The notes under the pieces were generated by a model. It ran no database searches. It saw nothing but the letters and a program-made list of their open reading frames with translations, and had not been told where the DNA came from. This document shows, piece by piece, positions 1 through 6,630 of a stretch of 19,476 bases of DNA. Source of the stretch: an uncultured Oscillospiraceae bacterium (GTDB taxonomy: Bacteria > Bacillota > Clostridia > Oscillospirales > Oscillospiraceae); contig CAKTKV010000006.1 in NCBI GenBank assembly GCA_934572355.1, forward strand, positions 1-19,476, written 5' to 3'. How positions within the stretch are numbered: position 1 is the stretch's first letter; the number at the start of each line of letters is the position of its first letter. The translations under genes were made by a program, and so were the position numbers.

Positions 1-98
1 CCGTTCTTGGTGATATAGATAGGTTCTGCTTCATCATGCGCCAGATCGGAGATCATGCCGTAGTCATTGCGAAGCGCAGTCGAAGATTTGATAATCAC
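1..98 (-). CDS. Phd/YefM-type antitoxin, N-terminal fragment (runs off the window)
   Basis: This is the start of a type II toxin-antitoxin antitoxin, a small protein that binds its own operator and neutralises a partner toxin. The 32 visible residues begin MIIKSSTALRNDYG and continue to ..PIYITKN, which matches the conserved N-terminal DNA-binding part of the Phd/YefM family (start motif, Arg/Asn-Asp-Tyr, then the 'pIyITkNG' strand). The start is GTG at 98-96, chosen because AGGAGGT at 113-107 lies 8 nt upstream and the family begins here; the next ATG falls inside the conserved region. The rest of the gene and any toxin would lie to the left, outside the window. The protein family is fairly sure. 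Which toxin (RelE/ParE-like, Doc or other) cannot be told. Confidence 0.8.
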   Translation of the reverse strand, partial: MIIKSSTALRNDYGMISDLAHDEAEPIYITKN

Positions 99-113
99 AG
101 TTCAGCACCTCCT

Positions 114-166
114 GAATTATTCTACGATAATTCTATCAGAATTATTCCGATATTGCAAGAGGTCAA
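114..166 (-). promoter_or_regulatory. Probable antitoxin promoter with palindromic autoregulatory operator
   Basis: On the minus strand TTGACC (166-161) and TAATTC (144-139) are separated by 16 nt. Three alternating 7-bp half-sites cover the region: GAATTAT 114-120, ATAATTC 127-133 and GAATTAT 139-145. The last two form an 8-bp perfect inverted repeat (127-134/138-145) around a 3-nt centre that overlaps the -10. Phd/YefM antitoxins repress their own promoter through such palindromes, so operator function is a reasonable inference. The arrangement is seen directly; the binding is not. Confidence 0.55.
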
Positions 167-200
167 TGCGCTCCTAACAAGCATATGCAAAACAGCCAGT

Positions 201-400
201 TTTTCCACATATACAAACACCGCCCTGGGCTTCGCGGGAAGCTCAGGGCGGTGCTGCATGTGTGGAAGAACACTAGTATACGTAATTTTATTTACTTAAA
301 ATAATTAACATAAAACAGTTTACAGAACAAAGATTACATAACTTTTTGTGGAAGCTGACTGTACAGAATAGTTGTAATTGTTCATAATTACTGTGGAAAA
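201..400. other. AT-rich spacer with four DnaA-box-like nonamers
   Basis: The 361-bp spacer between the antitoxin and nrdR holds no convincing gene. Outside the hairpin core (218-253) it is AT-rich. It contains TTTTCCACA at 201-209, TGTGGAAGA at 261-269, TGTGGAAGC at 347-355 and TGTGGAAAA at 392-400. The DnaA consensus is TTATCCACA; the first and last sites differ from it at one base, and the middle two at two or more. They may be DnaA sites or chance. The last overlaps the region where a -35 for nrdR would be expected. Confidence 0.35.
203..267. repeat. Long nested inverted repeat (hairpin) in the antitoxin-nrdR spacer
   Basis: The core is a 16-bp stem, 218-233 paired with 238-253, with one G-U pair and a 4-nt loop. 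An outer arm TTCCACA (203-209) pairs with TGTGGAA (261-267) across short unpaired sides. Neither strand has a proper T-run after the core, and the element sits upstream of both flanking genes, so it does not look like an ordinary terminator. It could be a small palindromic repeat element or the remains of one. Its function is unknown. Confidence 0.7.
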
Positions 401-422
401 TTAGAACTTCCTATGATATAAT
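394..422 (+). promoter_or_regulatory. Candidate nrdR promoter
   Basis: A perfect -10 element TATAAT lies at 417-422, 37 bp before the nrdR start. The hexamer 17 nt upstream (TGGAAA, 394-399) is a poor -35, so the promoter may be weak or need an activator. No convincing NrdR-box pair was recognised here. Confidence 0.5.
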
Positions 423-459
423 ACACTCGCTAATTTTGGGGATTGGGAGAGAAAGATAT

Positions 460-915
460 ATGAAATGCCCGTTTTGCGGATATACCGAGAGTAAGGTCAT
501 CGATTCACGCCCGGCAGAGGAGGGCGCGACGATACGCCGCCGCCGTGAGTGCCTTGCCTGCCAGAAGCGCTTTACCACATATGAGATCATCGAGAGACTG
601 CCGCTGGTCGTCGTTAAGCGTGACGGCAGCCGCCAGTCCTTCGACAAGGTCAAGCTAATAAACGGCATGGTAAGAGCCTGCGAGAAGCGCCCGGTTCCGC
701 TTGCGACGCTTGAGGGCATTGCAGACGATATAGAGCAGGAGCTCCAGAGCAATCTTGAGCGCGAGGTAAAGACGGTCGATATCGGCGAGATGGTCATGTC
801 CCGCCTCAAGAGCGTGGACGAGGTGGCTTATGTCCGATTCGCGTCGGTCTACCGCAGCTTCAAGGATATCAACACTTTCATGGAGGAGCTGACGAAGCTC
901 CTTACCGATAAGTGA
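460..915 (+). CDS. nrdR: Transcriptional repressor NrdR
   Basis: NrdR represses ribonucleotide reductase genes by sensing ATP/dATP through an ATP-cone and binding paired NrdR boxes. The 151-residue product has the usual family length. A zinc ribbon is visible, with C3/C6 and C31/C34 (MKCPFCG and ECLACQKRF), followed by the basic RRRR stretch. An ATP-cone spans about residues 45-135 ([20 protein letters not shown] and later ..[12 protein letters not shown]). The start is ATG 460 because every family member begins MKCPFC and GGGAGA lies at 445-450; an in-frame ATG 24 bp upstream would add eight atypical residues. The gene is monocistronic as far as seen and ends 9 bp from a converging operon. 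No ribonucleotide reductase gene is in the window. Identification is secure. Confidence 0.97.
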   Translation: MKCPFCGYTESKVIDSRPAEEGATIRRRRECLACQKRFTTYEIIERLPLVVVKRDGSRQSFDKVKLINGMVRACEKRPVPLATLEGIADDIEQELQSNLEREVKTVDIGEMVMSRLKSVDEVAYVRFASVYRSFKDINTFMEELTKLLTDK

Positions 916-924
916 TCTATACAG

Positions 925-1305
925 TCACAGTACACTGCCGATAGAGATGTGCTCCATGCTGCGTATGCTCTCCAAATGGTAGCGCAGTTTGTCATAAGCC
1001 GCAGCGCAGCCGTCACCGCCGCCGTCAAGCAGCAGCTCTTGTAGCTCATAAAACGCGTCGGTGGTCGAATCGATCTCCGGGTGACGGAGAAAGATATGGG
1101 TATAGCCGTCGGCGTTCAGCCAGAGCTTGAGACCTTTATCGAGCTCCGTCTTGGCGCTGTCAAAGTCACCGATGTCCGCGAGCGCCTGCGACATGCGCAG
1201 AGAATCGCCGATGCCGTCGGTAAGCGCGTCGATGGAGTATATGTTCCATGCGGACAGCGCGATGAGCAGCGCGAGCACAGCACCTGCGATGGCTTCCTTT
1301 TTCAT
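925..1305 (-). CDS. DUF4363 family small membrane-anchored protein
   Basis: This 126-residue protein of unknown function has one N-terminal hydrophobic helix (about residues 5-25, EAIAGAVLALLIALSAWNIY) and a soluble remainder that should lie outside the cytoplasm. That part is mostly helical, with regularly spaced hydrophobics and a 'W...Yth.flRHpEID' stretch. This layout and its pairing with a DUF421 gene fit the DUF4363 family of Clostridia. Its ATG overlaps the stop codon of the upstream DUF421 gene by 4 nt (ATGA), so the two are translationally coupled and the proteins may interact. No catalytic motif was recognised. The gene ends tail-to-tail with nrdR, 9 bp away, with no visible terminator between. 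Confidence 0.8.
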   Translation of the reverse strand: MKKEAIAGAVLALLIALSAWNIYSIDALTDGIGDSLRMSQALADIGDFDSAKTELDKGLKLWLNADGYTHIFLRHPEIDSTTDAFYELQELLLDGGGDGCAAAYDKLRYHLESIRSMEHISIGSVL

Positions 1306-1982
1306 TGCACGGCCTCCTTTACGGAGATATAGACCTCGCGGCTCTGGTTTACGGTCATGAGGAAGATGTCTTTTTCATTGCCTTTGCCCTGACGCTTCAG
1401 CTCCGCGCTGAGCCAGCTGCGGTCAAGGCCAAGTTTTTGGAGGTTCGTGTCTATTACGCGCCCGTCGTTTATGACGATGCTCGGATAGCCGCCGTCTTCT
1501 GTGCTTATCCCAAGCTGCCCGGCTGTCGCGGGGCGCTCGGCAGGGAAGAGGATGACATTCAGCGTGCCGTCAGTTTCAAGTATGCCGTATTCGACGGAGC
1601 TTATATCCGTGCAGCTTTTGCTGCGCAGCTCCTGCATCAGCTCTTCAGATGTGAAGCGACTCTTGCGCATCTCCGCCTGATCGATCTTTCCGCGCACGAT
1701 GAGAAAGCTCGGCTTGCCGAAGAGAAAGCCGCGCAGGCGGATGCTTTTGAGGCTCAGACCCGTGATGAGCACCTCGCAGCAGAAGAGCGTGAAGATCGGC
1801 ACAAGGCCGTTTATCATCGGTATGCCGAGGTCCTGGAGCGGGTGCGAGGCGAGATCCGCGATGAGCGCGGCGACGACGAACTCCGATAGCTCCAATTCTC
1901 CAAGCTGCCGCTTGCCGAGAACACGCATCGTGACGAGCAGCGCGAGATATATTATTATTGTCCTGATGATTATTATTGCCAT
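1302..1982 (-). CDS. DUF421 family membrane protein (YetF/YkjA-like)
   Basis: This 226-residue protein has the DUF421 layout. The N-terminal ~75 residues carry two to three hydrophobic segments, with the conserved sequence MRVLGKRQLGELELSEFVVA after the first. A cytoplasmic alpha/beta domain follows, holding the 'IVRGKID..eM......ltseeLm.eLRsk...dis.VeygilEtdG.lnV' pattern typical of the family. The role is not established; Bacillus members are linked to spores or the envelope. The start ATG 1982-1980 is preceded by AGGAG (1995-1991). It is the first gene of a two-gene operon with the DUF4363 gene and is divergent from the amino-sugar cluster across 66 bp. Family assignment is firm; function is unknown. 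Confidence 0.9.
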   Translation of the reverse strand: MAIIIIRTIIIYLALLVTMRVLGKRQLGELELSEFVVAALIADLASHPLQDLGIPMINGLVPIFTLFCCEVLITGLSLKSIRLRGFLFGKPSFLIVRGKIDQAEMRKSRFTSEELMQELRSKSCTDISSVEYGILETDGTLNVILFPAERPATAGQLGISTEDGGYPSIVINDGRVIDTNLQKLGLDRSWLSAELKRQGKGNEKDIFLMTVNQSREVYISVKEAVQ

Positions 1983-2048
1983 GGGGAACGCTCCTGACAG
2001 ATAAACTTAATAATGGTAGTGTTCCCGGTGAGCGTGAAATTATAGGGG

Positions 2049-2744
2049 ATGTCTGAATTGAAAATTATCAAGGGTGAAGCATCTGAGATAGAAGAACAGG
2101 CCGCGCGGCAGATAAAGGATATCGTCTGCGCAAAGCCTGACGCGGCGATAGCCCTCGCCGCAGGGCGCGACGTGAAAGGGCTGTATAAGCGGCTCGGCGA
2201 AATGTGCGCCGCGGGCGAGGTCAGCCTGAAAAACGCGCGCATCTTAGCGGTGACGGAGTTTTCTGAAAGGCATGACTGCGAAAATTTCCTGAGAGAGCAG
2301 CTGTGCGCGGCGGATGTAAGTGAAGAGAACTGCTTTTTCCCGGACGCTGCTGCGCCAGAGGAGTATGACCGGCTCATAGAGAGCCTCGGCGGGCTCGACC
2401 TTGCCGTGCTCGGCATCGGTCAGGATGCGCACATCGGCTATAACGAGCCCGCAACGCCTTTTGATTCGTATACCCACGTCCAGAAGCTGACGGACAGAAC
2501 AAAGCGCCAGCTCTCCGAGCGCGGTTATACGAAGGAGAATATGCCCGAGTACGCCGTGACGATGGGCATCAAGACGCTGACCGAGGCGAGGAACATCATC
2601 CTGCTTGCCGGGGGCGAGGATAAGGCCGCGGCCGTTTTTGAGATGGTTTATGGCAAGACCATTACATATATACCTGCATCATTTTTGCAAATTCCTACGG
2701 AGGTCACCGTGTATCTTGACACCGCGGCGGCGTCCAGACTCTAA
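2049..2744 (+). CDS. NagB-like (glucosamine-6-phosphate deaminase/isomerase family) protein, divergent active site
   Basis: NagB converts glucosamine-6-phosphate to fructose-6-phosphate and ammonia. This 231-residue protein follows the NagB fold along its length: the GIGQDAHIGYNEP motif keeps the catalytic triad positions (D126, H128, E133), and 'EYAVTMGIKTLTEARNIILLAGG.DKA' matches the C-terminal part. Two other motifs are changed. The phosphate-binding loop (TGGTP in E. coli) reads AAGRDV at 38-42, and the DEY motif with catalytic Asp72 reads TEF (69-71). Deaminase activity is therefore doubtful; it may act on another sugar phosphate or be regulatory. Start choice is uncertain: the ATG at 2049 sits directly on the GGGG of a possible Shine-Dalgarno, while an in-frame TTG at 2058 has AGGGGA about 9 nt upstream. 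It is 14 bp ahead of glmM, so probably co-transcribed. Confidence 0.8.
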   Translation: MSELKIIKGEASEIEEQAARQIKDIVCAKPDAAIALAAGRDVKGLYKRLGEMCAAGEVSLKNARILAVTEFSERHDCENFLREQLCAADVSEENCFFPDAAAPEEYDRLIESLGGLDLAVLGIGQDAHIGYNEPATPFDSYTHVQKLTDRTKRQLSERGYTKENMPEYAVTMGIKTLTEARNIILLAGGEDKAAAVFEMVYGKTITYIPASFLQIPTEVTVYLDTAAASRL

Positions 2745-2758
2745 TTCAGGAGGAAACA

Positions 2759-4111
2759 ATGGGTAAATATTTCGGAACTGACGGCTTCCGCGGGGAAGCA
2801 AACGTAAATCTGACGGTCGACCACGCCTTCCGCATAGGCCGCTATCTCGGCTGGTACTACAGCAGCAAGGCGCACAGAGCAAAGGTAGTTATCGGCAAGG
2901 ACACCCGCCGTTCAAGCTACATGTTTGAAGCGGCGCTCTGCGCGGGGCTCACCGCCTCCGGCGCGGACGCATATCTGCTGCACGTTACCTCCACGCCGAG
3001 CGTGTCCTACATCGCGCGCGCGGACGATTTCGACTGCGGCATCATGATCTCTGCAAGCCACAACCCGTATTACGACAACGGCATAAAGCTCCTCAACGGC
3101 GACGGCGAGAAGATGGAAGAGTCCCTGCTTGACAAGATCGAGGAATACCTCGACTCAGATGAGCAGCTGCCCTACGCCCAGCGTGAGCAGATCGGCTGCA
3201 CGGTGGACTATGCCGCCGGCCGCAACCGCTACATTGGCTACCTTATCTCCCTCGCGACGCGCTCCTACAAGGGACGCAGGATCGGCCTTGACTGCGCCAA
3301 CGGCAGTACATGGCAGATGGCAAAGAGCGTGTTCGACGCCCTCGGCGCGGATACCTACGTGCTCGCAAACAAGCCTGACGGTCTGAACATCAACGTTGAC
3401 TGCGGCTCGACGCATATACATAACCTTCAGAAGTTCGTTGTCGATAACGGGCTTGACGTCGGCTTCGCCTTTGACGGCGACGCTGACCGCTGCCTTGCCG
3501 TCGACGAGAAGGGCAATGAGATAAACGGCGACCATATCATGTATGTCTGCGCAAAGTATATGAAGGAGCGCGGCACCTTCGGCAACTCCAAGGTCGTCAC
3601 GACTATCATGTCCAACATGGGGCTGTACAAGGCTCTCGACGAGCTGGGCATAGGCTATGAAAAGACCGCTGTTGGCGACAAGTATGTTGCCGAGAATATG
3701 CGTCAGAACGGACACCTGATCGGCGGCGAGCAGTCCGGCCACATCATCTTCGGCCGCCTTGCGAACACCGGCGACGGCCTGCTGACTGCCATCAAGGTAA
3801 TGGAAGCTATAACCGAGACTAAGGAGCCGCTCTCCGTGCTCGCCTCCGGTATGACCATGTACCCGCAGGTACTCAAGAATGTCATCGTCACCGATAAGGA
3901 CGAAACGCTCAATGACGAAAAGGTCAAGGCAGCGGTCGCGAAGGCAGAGACCGAGCTTGGCGACAACGGCCGCGTCCTGCTGCGCAAGAGCGGCACAGAG
4001 CCGCTGCTGCGTGTTATGTCGGAAGCGTCCACGCATGAGCTGTGCGAGGAAAAGGTAGACGCCATCATCGCTGCAATGGCCGACGCGGGCAAGCTCGTCA
4101 GAGTCAAGTGA
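2759..4111 (+). CDS. glmM: Phosphoglucosamine mutase
   Basis: GlmM interconverts glucosamine-6-phosphate and glucosamine-1-phosphate in UDP-GlcNAc synthesis for peptidoglycan. The 450-residue length is normal. Landmarks in order are GTDGFRG near the N-terminus, the phosphoserine loop SASHNPYYDNGIK with the active Ser at residue 100, the metal-binding DGDADR at 239-244, GEQSGH in domain 3, and the phosphate-binding RKSGTEPLLRVM in domain 4. The start has an ideal AGGAGG at 2748-2753. It lies between the NagB-like gene (14-bp gap) and a GlmU-like acyltransferase (10-bp gap), an arrangement that supports GlmM over phosphomannomutase. A few loop residues differ from E. coli GlmM, but no key residue is missing. 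Confidence 0.95.
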   Translation: MGKYFGTDGFRGEANVNLTVDHAFRIGRYLGWYYSSKAHRAKVVIGKDTRRSSYMFEAALCAGLTASGADAYLLHVTSTPSVSYIARADDFDCGIMISASHNPYYDNGIKLLNGDGEKMEESLLDKIEEYLDSDEQLPYAQREQIGCTVDYAAGRNRYIGYLISLATRSYKGRRIGLDCANGSTWQMAKSVFDALGADTYVLANKPDGLNINVDCGSTHIHNLQKFVVDNGLDVGFAFDGDADRCLAVDEKGNEINGDHIMYVCAKYMKERGTFGNSKVVTTIMSNMGLYKALDELGIGYEKTAVGDKYVAENMRQNGHLIGGEQSGHIIFGRLANTGDGLLTAIKVMEAITETKEPLSVLASGMTMYPQVLKNVIVTDKDETLNDEKVKAAVAKAETELGDNGRVLLRKSGTEPLLRVMSEASTHELCEEKVDAIIAAMADAGKLVRVK

Positions 4112-4121
4112 GGTAAGAAAA

Positions 4122-4781
4122 ATGGTTGAAATAAAAGAACTTCTCGATCTGGATAAGACCATCGCAAAGGAACTGTTCGACGGCAAGACCTACCCTTGGG
4201 AGGTGCTTGACGGGATAAAGGATTTCATCCTCAAGCTCGGCCCCACGCTCGACCCAAACGAGTTCGATAACCCCAGCGAGGGCGTATGGGTGGCGAAGGA
4301 CGCGAAGGTGTTCCCCTCGGCCTACCTCGGCGCGCCCTGCATCATCGACCACGGCGCGGAGATCCGCCACTGCGCGTTCATCCGCGGCAGCGCCATCGTC
4401 GGCAAGAACGCCGTCGTCGGCAACTCCGTGGAGCTCAAGAACGTCGTCCTGTTCGATAACGTCCAGACCCCGCACTATAACTACGTGGGCGACTCCGTCC
4501 TTGGCTACAAGGCGCACATGGGCGCAGGCTCGATAACCAGCAACGTCAAGAGCGACAAGACCCTTGTCACCGTCAAGGTTCCCGGCGCGCCTATTGAGAC
4601 CGGGCGCAAGAAGTTCGGCGCAATGCTCGGCGACAATGTCGAGGTCGGCTGCAACAGCGTCCTCAATCCCGGTACGGTCGTCGGCCGCTGCTCGAACATT
4701 TATCCGACCTCCTGCGTGCGCGGCGTCATTCCCGCGAACAGCATCTACAAGGATAAGGATCACATCGTCACGAAGAAGTAA
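4122..4781 (+). CDS. Left-handed beta-helix acyltransferase, GlmU C-terminal-domain-like
   Basis: This 219-residue protein is built of hexapeptide repeats forming a left-handed beta-helix (about residues 55-205), after a ~50-residue helical N-terminus. It contains the GlmU acetyltransferase signature: H118-Y-N-Y-V-G-D-S matches the catalytic-His motif of GlmU (HLTYLGDA in E. coli), followed by 'GAGSITSNVKSDK', the counterpart of 'GAGTVTCNYDG'. It has no uridylyltransferase domain, so it cannot be complete GlmU, although such proteins are often labelled UDP-GlcNAc pyrophosphorylase. Placed right after glmM, it probably acetylates glucosamine-1-phosphate or a related amino sugar; this is inference. 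GAGGTAAG overlaps the glmM stop and precedes the start. The transcript ends at a strong terminator 10 bp later. Confidence 0.85.
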   Translation: MVEIKELLDLDKTIAKELFDGKTYPWEVLDGIKDFILKLGPTLDPNEFDNPSEGVWVAKDAKVFPSAYLGAPCIIDHGAEIRHCAFIRGSAIVGKNAVVGNSVELKNVVLFDNVQTPHYNYVGDSVLGYKAHMGAGSITSNVKSDKTLVTVKVPGAPIETGRKKFGAMLGDNVEVGCNSVLNPGTVVGRCSNIYPTSCVRGVIPANSIYKDKDHIVTKK

Positions 4782-4790
4782 ATAAAACGC

Positions 4791-4833
4791 AAAAGCTGCA
4801 CGGCGGGAGGACATTGCCGTGCAGCTTTTTATA
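4791..4833. terminator. Strong intrinsic terminator, probably bidirectional
   Basis: A 14-bp perfect stem, 4791-4804 with 4816-4829, ends in a T-run on the plus strand after the acyltransferase gene. Read on the minus strand it also ends in TTTT, and it lies just downstream of the convergent beta-helix protein gene, so it can serve both. Confidence 0.93.
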
Positions 4834-4834
4834 T

Positions 4835-4855
4835 AAACAGGGGAACCCTGTTTTT
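4835..4855. terminator. Second small hairpin between convergent genes
   Basis: AAACAGGG (4835-4842) pairs with CCCTGTTT (4846-4853) around a 3-nt loop, with five T in a row at the plus-strand end. It may be a backup terminator, or part of the minus-strand 3' end of the 572-residue protein gene. Confidence 0.5.
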
Positions 4856-4860
4856 GCTAT

Positions 4861-6579
4861 TTATTTGAGCACGCTGCCGTCAGCGAGAGTGATAGTGTAG
4901 CCATTAAAATCAATGGTGCCGTTGTTGGTGAGGCTCGTCACTGTGCAGTCGCCGGTGAGCTTCCAGATGCAGCCCTCGCCGATGGTTATGACGGCGTTGT
5001 TCTCAACGGCAGTGCTTCCTGTGAGGTTCGCCGCAATACTGATCCTGCCGGTAAAGCAGCTGCCGTTTGTGAGCGTCATGTCAAGGGTGGAGATACTGTC
5101 GACGATGATATCGCCGCTTATATTCTGCCCGTCCGCTGTGAACTCGACCTGCGCGCCGTTGGAACCGGCTGACCCCCAGCCACGGCTGCCGCTGTTGCCG
5201 CATACGCGCATGAAGCAGCCCTCGCCGTCCGCGTCGGTTATCTCAACACCGGAGAGCTTTATGATGCTGTGGGTGTTCGTGACGTAAATCACATCGCCGT
5301 TATTCGAGGTAAGGCTGCCGCCGGTCATTGAAAACTCGGAGGTACCGACATCGGCGTCCCCGGACATGGACTGATAGATCATCACGCTGTGGACGTTTTC
5401 GTCGGAGCTTGCGCCCTCGGTGTCGCTCATGTTCCCGGAGACGGCGCAGTTTTCAAGGGCTATCGAATTCTTGCCCTCAATGACGAGCGCTTCGGAATTG
5501 TTCGCGGTGAGGTCGGCGTTCTTCACGGTGATGCTTGCCGTGGAATATACGGCGGGGGAGTTATAGCCGTTCGATGTGTAGCTGCCGCCGTCGACGTTCA
5601 CGGTGCCGCCGCCGCGGTCGGAGCGGATCGCCGCGGAAGAATTGCCCGCGGTCGTGACGGTGAGGTCAGCCGCGTTCGTTGTGCCGCCGCCGGTGGTCTG
5701 AATGCCGCCGGAATTATCCGCGGTGGTGCTGATGGTCGAGTCGGAGATATTCACGGTCGTGCCGCCGCCGTAGCTGAACACGCCGTTTCCGTTCTGCGCG
5801 GAGGAAGATATATCGGAATCTTTAATATCTACAGTCGCGCCGTTTGTCGCGAGGATCGCGGCGTTGACTCCGTAGAAGTCGCCGTTTTCGGGGTTGGAGC
5901 TGGAGCCTGCGGACTTGCTCACAGATACATCGGAGAGCGTGACGGCAGCGCCGTCGATGCGCAGGGCGTTCTCATCGTTGCCGGTGGAGCTGTAGCTTTC
6001 ACCGGAGTATTCGCCGTCAGTGCTTATGGTGTTCGCGCTGCTGCCCTGAGTGACCTCGCTGCTGCCGCCGAAGCCGCCCGGCGCTCCGCCGGGGGCAGAG
6101 CCGGGAGCGGCGTCGTTTTCGATATAGCTCAGTTCGCCGTCCTTTGCTGAGACGGAGACTTTATCGCCGACGGAGATATCTTTGACGGTGACTTCCGCGC
6201 CGTCGCGTGTTATAATCGCATTGGAGGTATCGACGGTCACAGTTCTGCCGCCGGGCATCTGGCCGTTCGGAGCCTGACCGTCAGGCATCTCAGGCGGCTG
6301 GCCGTTGGACGCATCGCCGTCGGGCTTCTCGGGAGCCTGTCCATCGGGGGCTTCGCCGTCAGGCTTTTCGGGCATCTGACCATCGGGGGCTTCACCGTTT
6401 GGCGCTTCACCCATATCAAGAAGGAGCGTCAGCGAGCTGTCGTTTATTTCGAGGACTTCACCGCTGATGACTGTATACTCGCTTACCGCCGCGGCTGCCG
6501 CTGTCGCGGTCGGCTCGGTGGTTCCCGCTGCTGAGCCGAGGGAAAAGAAGGCGAGTATAGAAGCAATGATTTTCTTCAT
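4861..6579 (-). CDS. Secreted beta-helix repeat protein with Pro/Gly/Asp-rich tandem repeats
   Basis: This 572-residue protein has a signal-peptide-like start (MKKIIASILAFFSLGSAAG) without a lipobox Cys. Residues ~35-57 and ~112-155 look like two halves of one small OB-fold-like domain (DUF5666-like; 'SGEVLEINDSSLTLLLD' and 'RTVTVDTSNAIITRDGAEV', then 'ISVGDKVSVS'). They are separated by 13-residue PDG repeats at 64-111. From ~170 to the end there are short Gly/Ser/Asn/Thr-rich beta strands, 'vdIkDSdIs', 'tVNISDSTIST', 'ItVKNADLTANNS', typical of a right-handed parallel beta-helix. No LPXTG, SLH or C-terminal membrane anchor is seen, so it is probably released or loosely wall-bound. An adhesin or glycan-binding role is a guess. 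It is divergent from a two-component system that likely regulates it. Confidence 0.85.
   Translation of the reverse strand: MKKIIASILAFFSLGSAAGTTEPTATAAAAAVSEYTVISGEVLEINDSSLTLLLDMGEAPNGEAPDGQMPEKPDGEAPDGQAPEKPDGDASNGQPPEMPDGQAPNGQMPGGRTVTVDTSNAIITRDGAEVTVKDISVGDKVSVSAKDGELSYIENDAAPGSAPGGAPGGFGGSSEVTQGSSANTISTDGEYSGESYSSTGNDENALRIDGAAVTLSDVSVSKSAGSSSNPENGDFYGVNAAILATNGATVDIKDSDISSSAQNGNGVFSYGGGTTVNISDSTISTTADNSGGIQTTGGGTTNAADLTVTTAGNSSAAIRSDRGGGTVNVDGGSYTSNGYNSPAVYSTASITVKNADLTANNSEALVIEGKNSIALENCAVSGNMSDTEGASSDENVHSVMIYQSMSGDADVGTSEFSMTGGSLTSNNGDVIYVTNTHSIIKLSGVEITDADGEGCFMRVCGNSGSRGWGSAGSNGAQVEFTADGQNISGDIIVDSISTLDMTLTNGSCFTGRISIAANLTGSTAVENNAVITIGEGCIWKLTGDCTVTSLTNNGTIDFNGYTITLADGSVLK
6247..6390 (-). 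repeat. 13-residue (39-bp) tandem repeat in the secreted protein gene
   Basis: About 3.7 imperfect units encode APDGQMPEKPDGE, APDGQAPEKPDGD, ASNGQPPEMPDGQ and APNGQMPGG (residues 64-111). The units are acidic and rich in Pro and Gly, as expected for an extended flexible segment. Copy number could vary between strains by slippage. Confidence 0.85.
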
Positions 6580-6630
6580 ATTGATCGTATCCTTTCGGAG
6601 CGTTTTGGGTCGCCTGACCCTTGCTCGGCT

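Noticed and set aside
218..253. 16-bp hairpin as an intrinsic terminator
   Set aside because: No T-run follows on either strand and both neighbouring genes point away from it.
267..285. Possible NrdR box (ACACTAGTATACGT)
   Set aside because: It only partly resembles the consensus and there is no second box at the needed spacing.
36..299. 87-codon open frame covering the antitoxin and spacer
   Set aside because: It crosses the antitoxin start, its promoter and the long hairpin, and has no ribosome binding site or family resemblance.
3155..4186. 343-codon open frame on the minus strand
   Set aside because: It lies opposite glmM and the start of the acyltransferase gene, has no recognisable motif and no ribosome binding site in context.
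5600..5800. Short Gly/Gly/Gly-Thr coding repeats as a CRISPR-like array
   Set aside because: The similarity comes from degenerate beta-helix coding repeats; there are no uniform repeats or spacers.
5389..6150. 253-codon open frame on the plus strand
   Set aside because: It is antisense to the secreted repeat protein; its Ala/Gly/Val-rich sequence mirrors the repeats.
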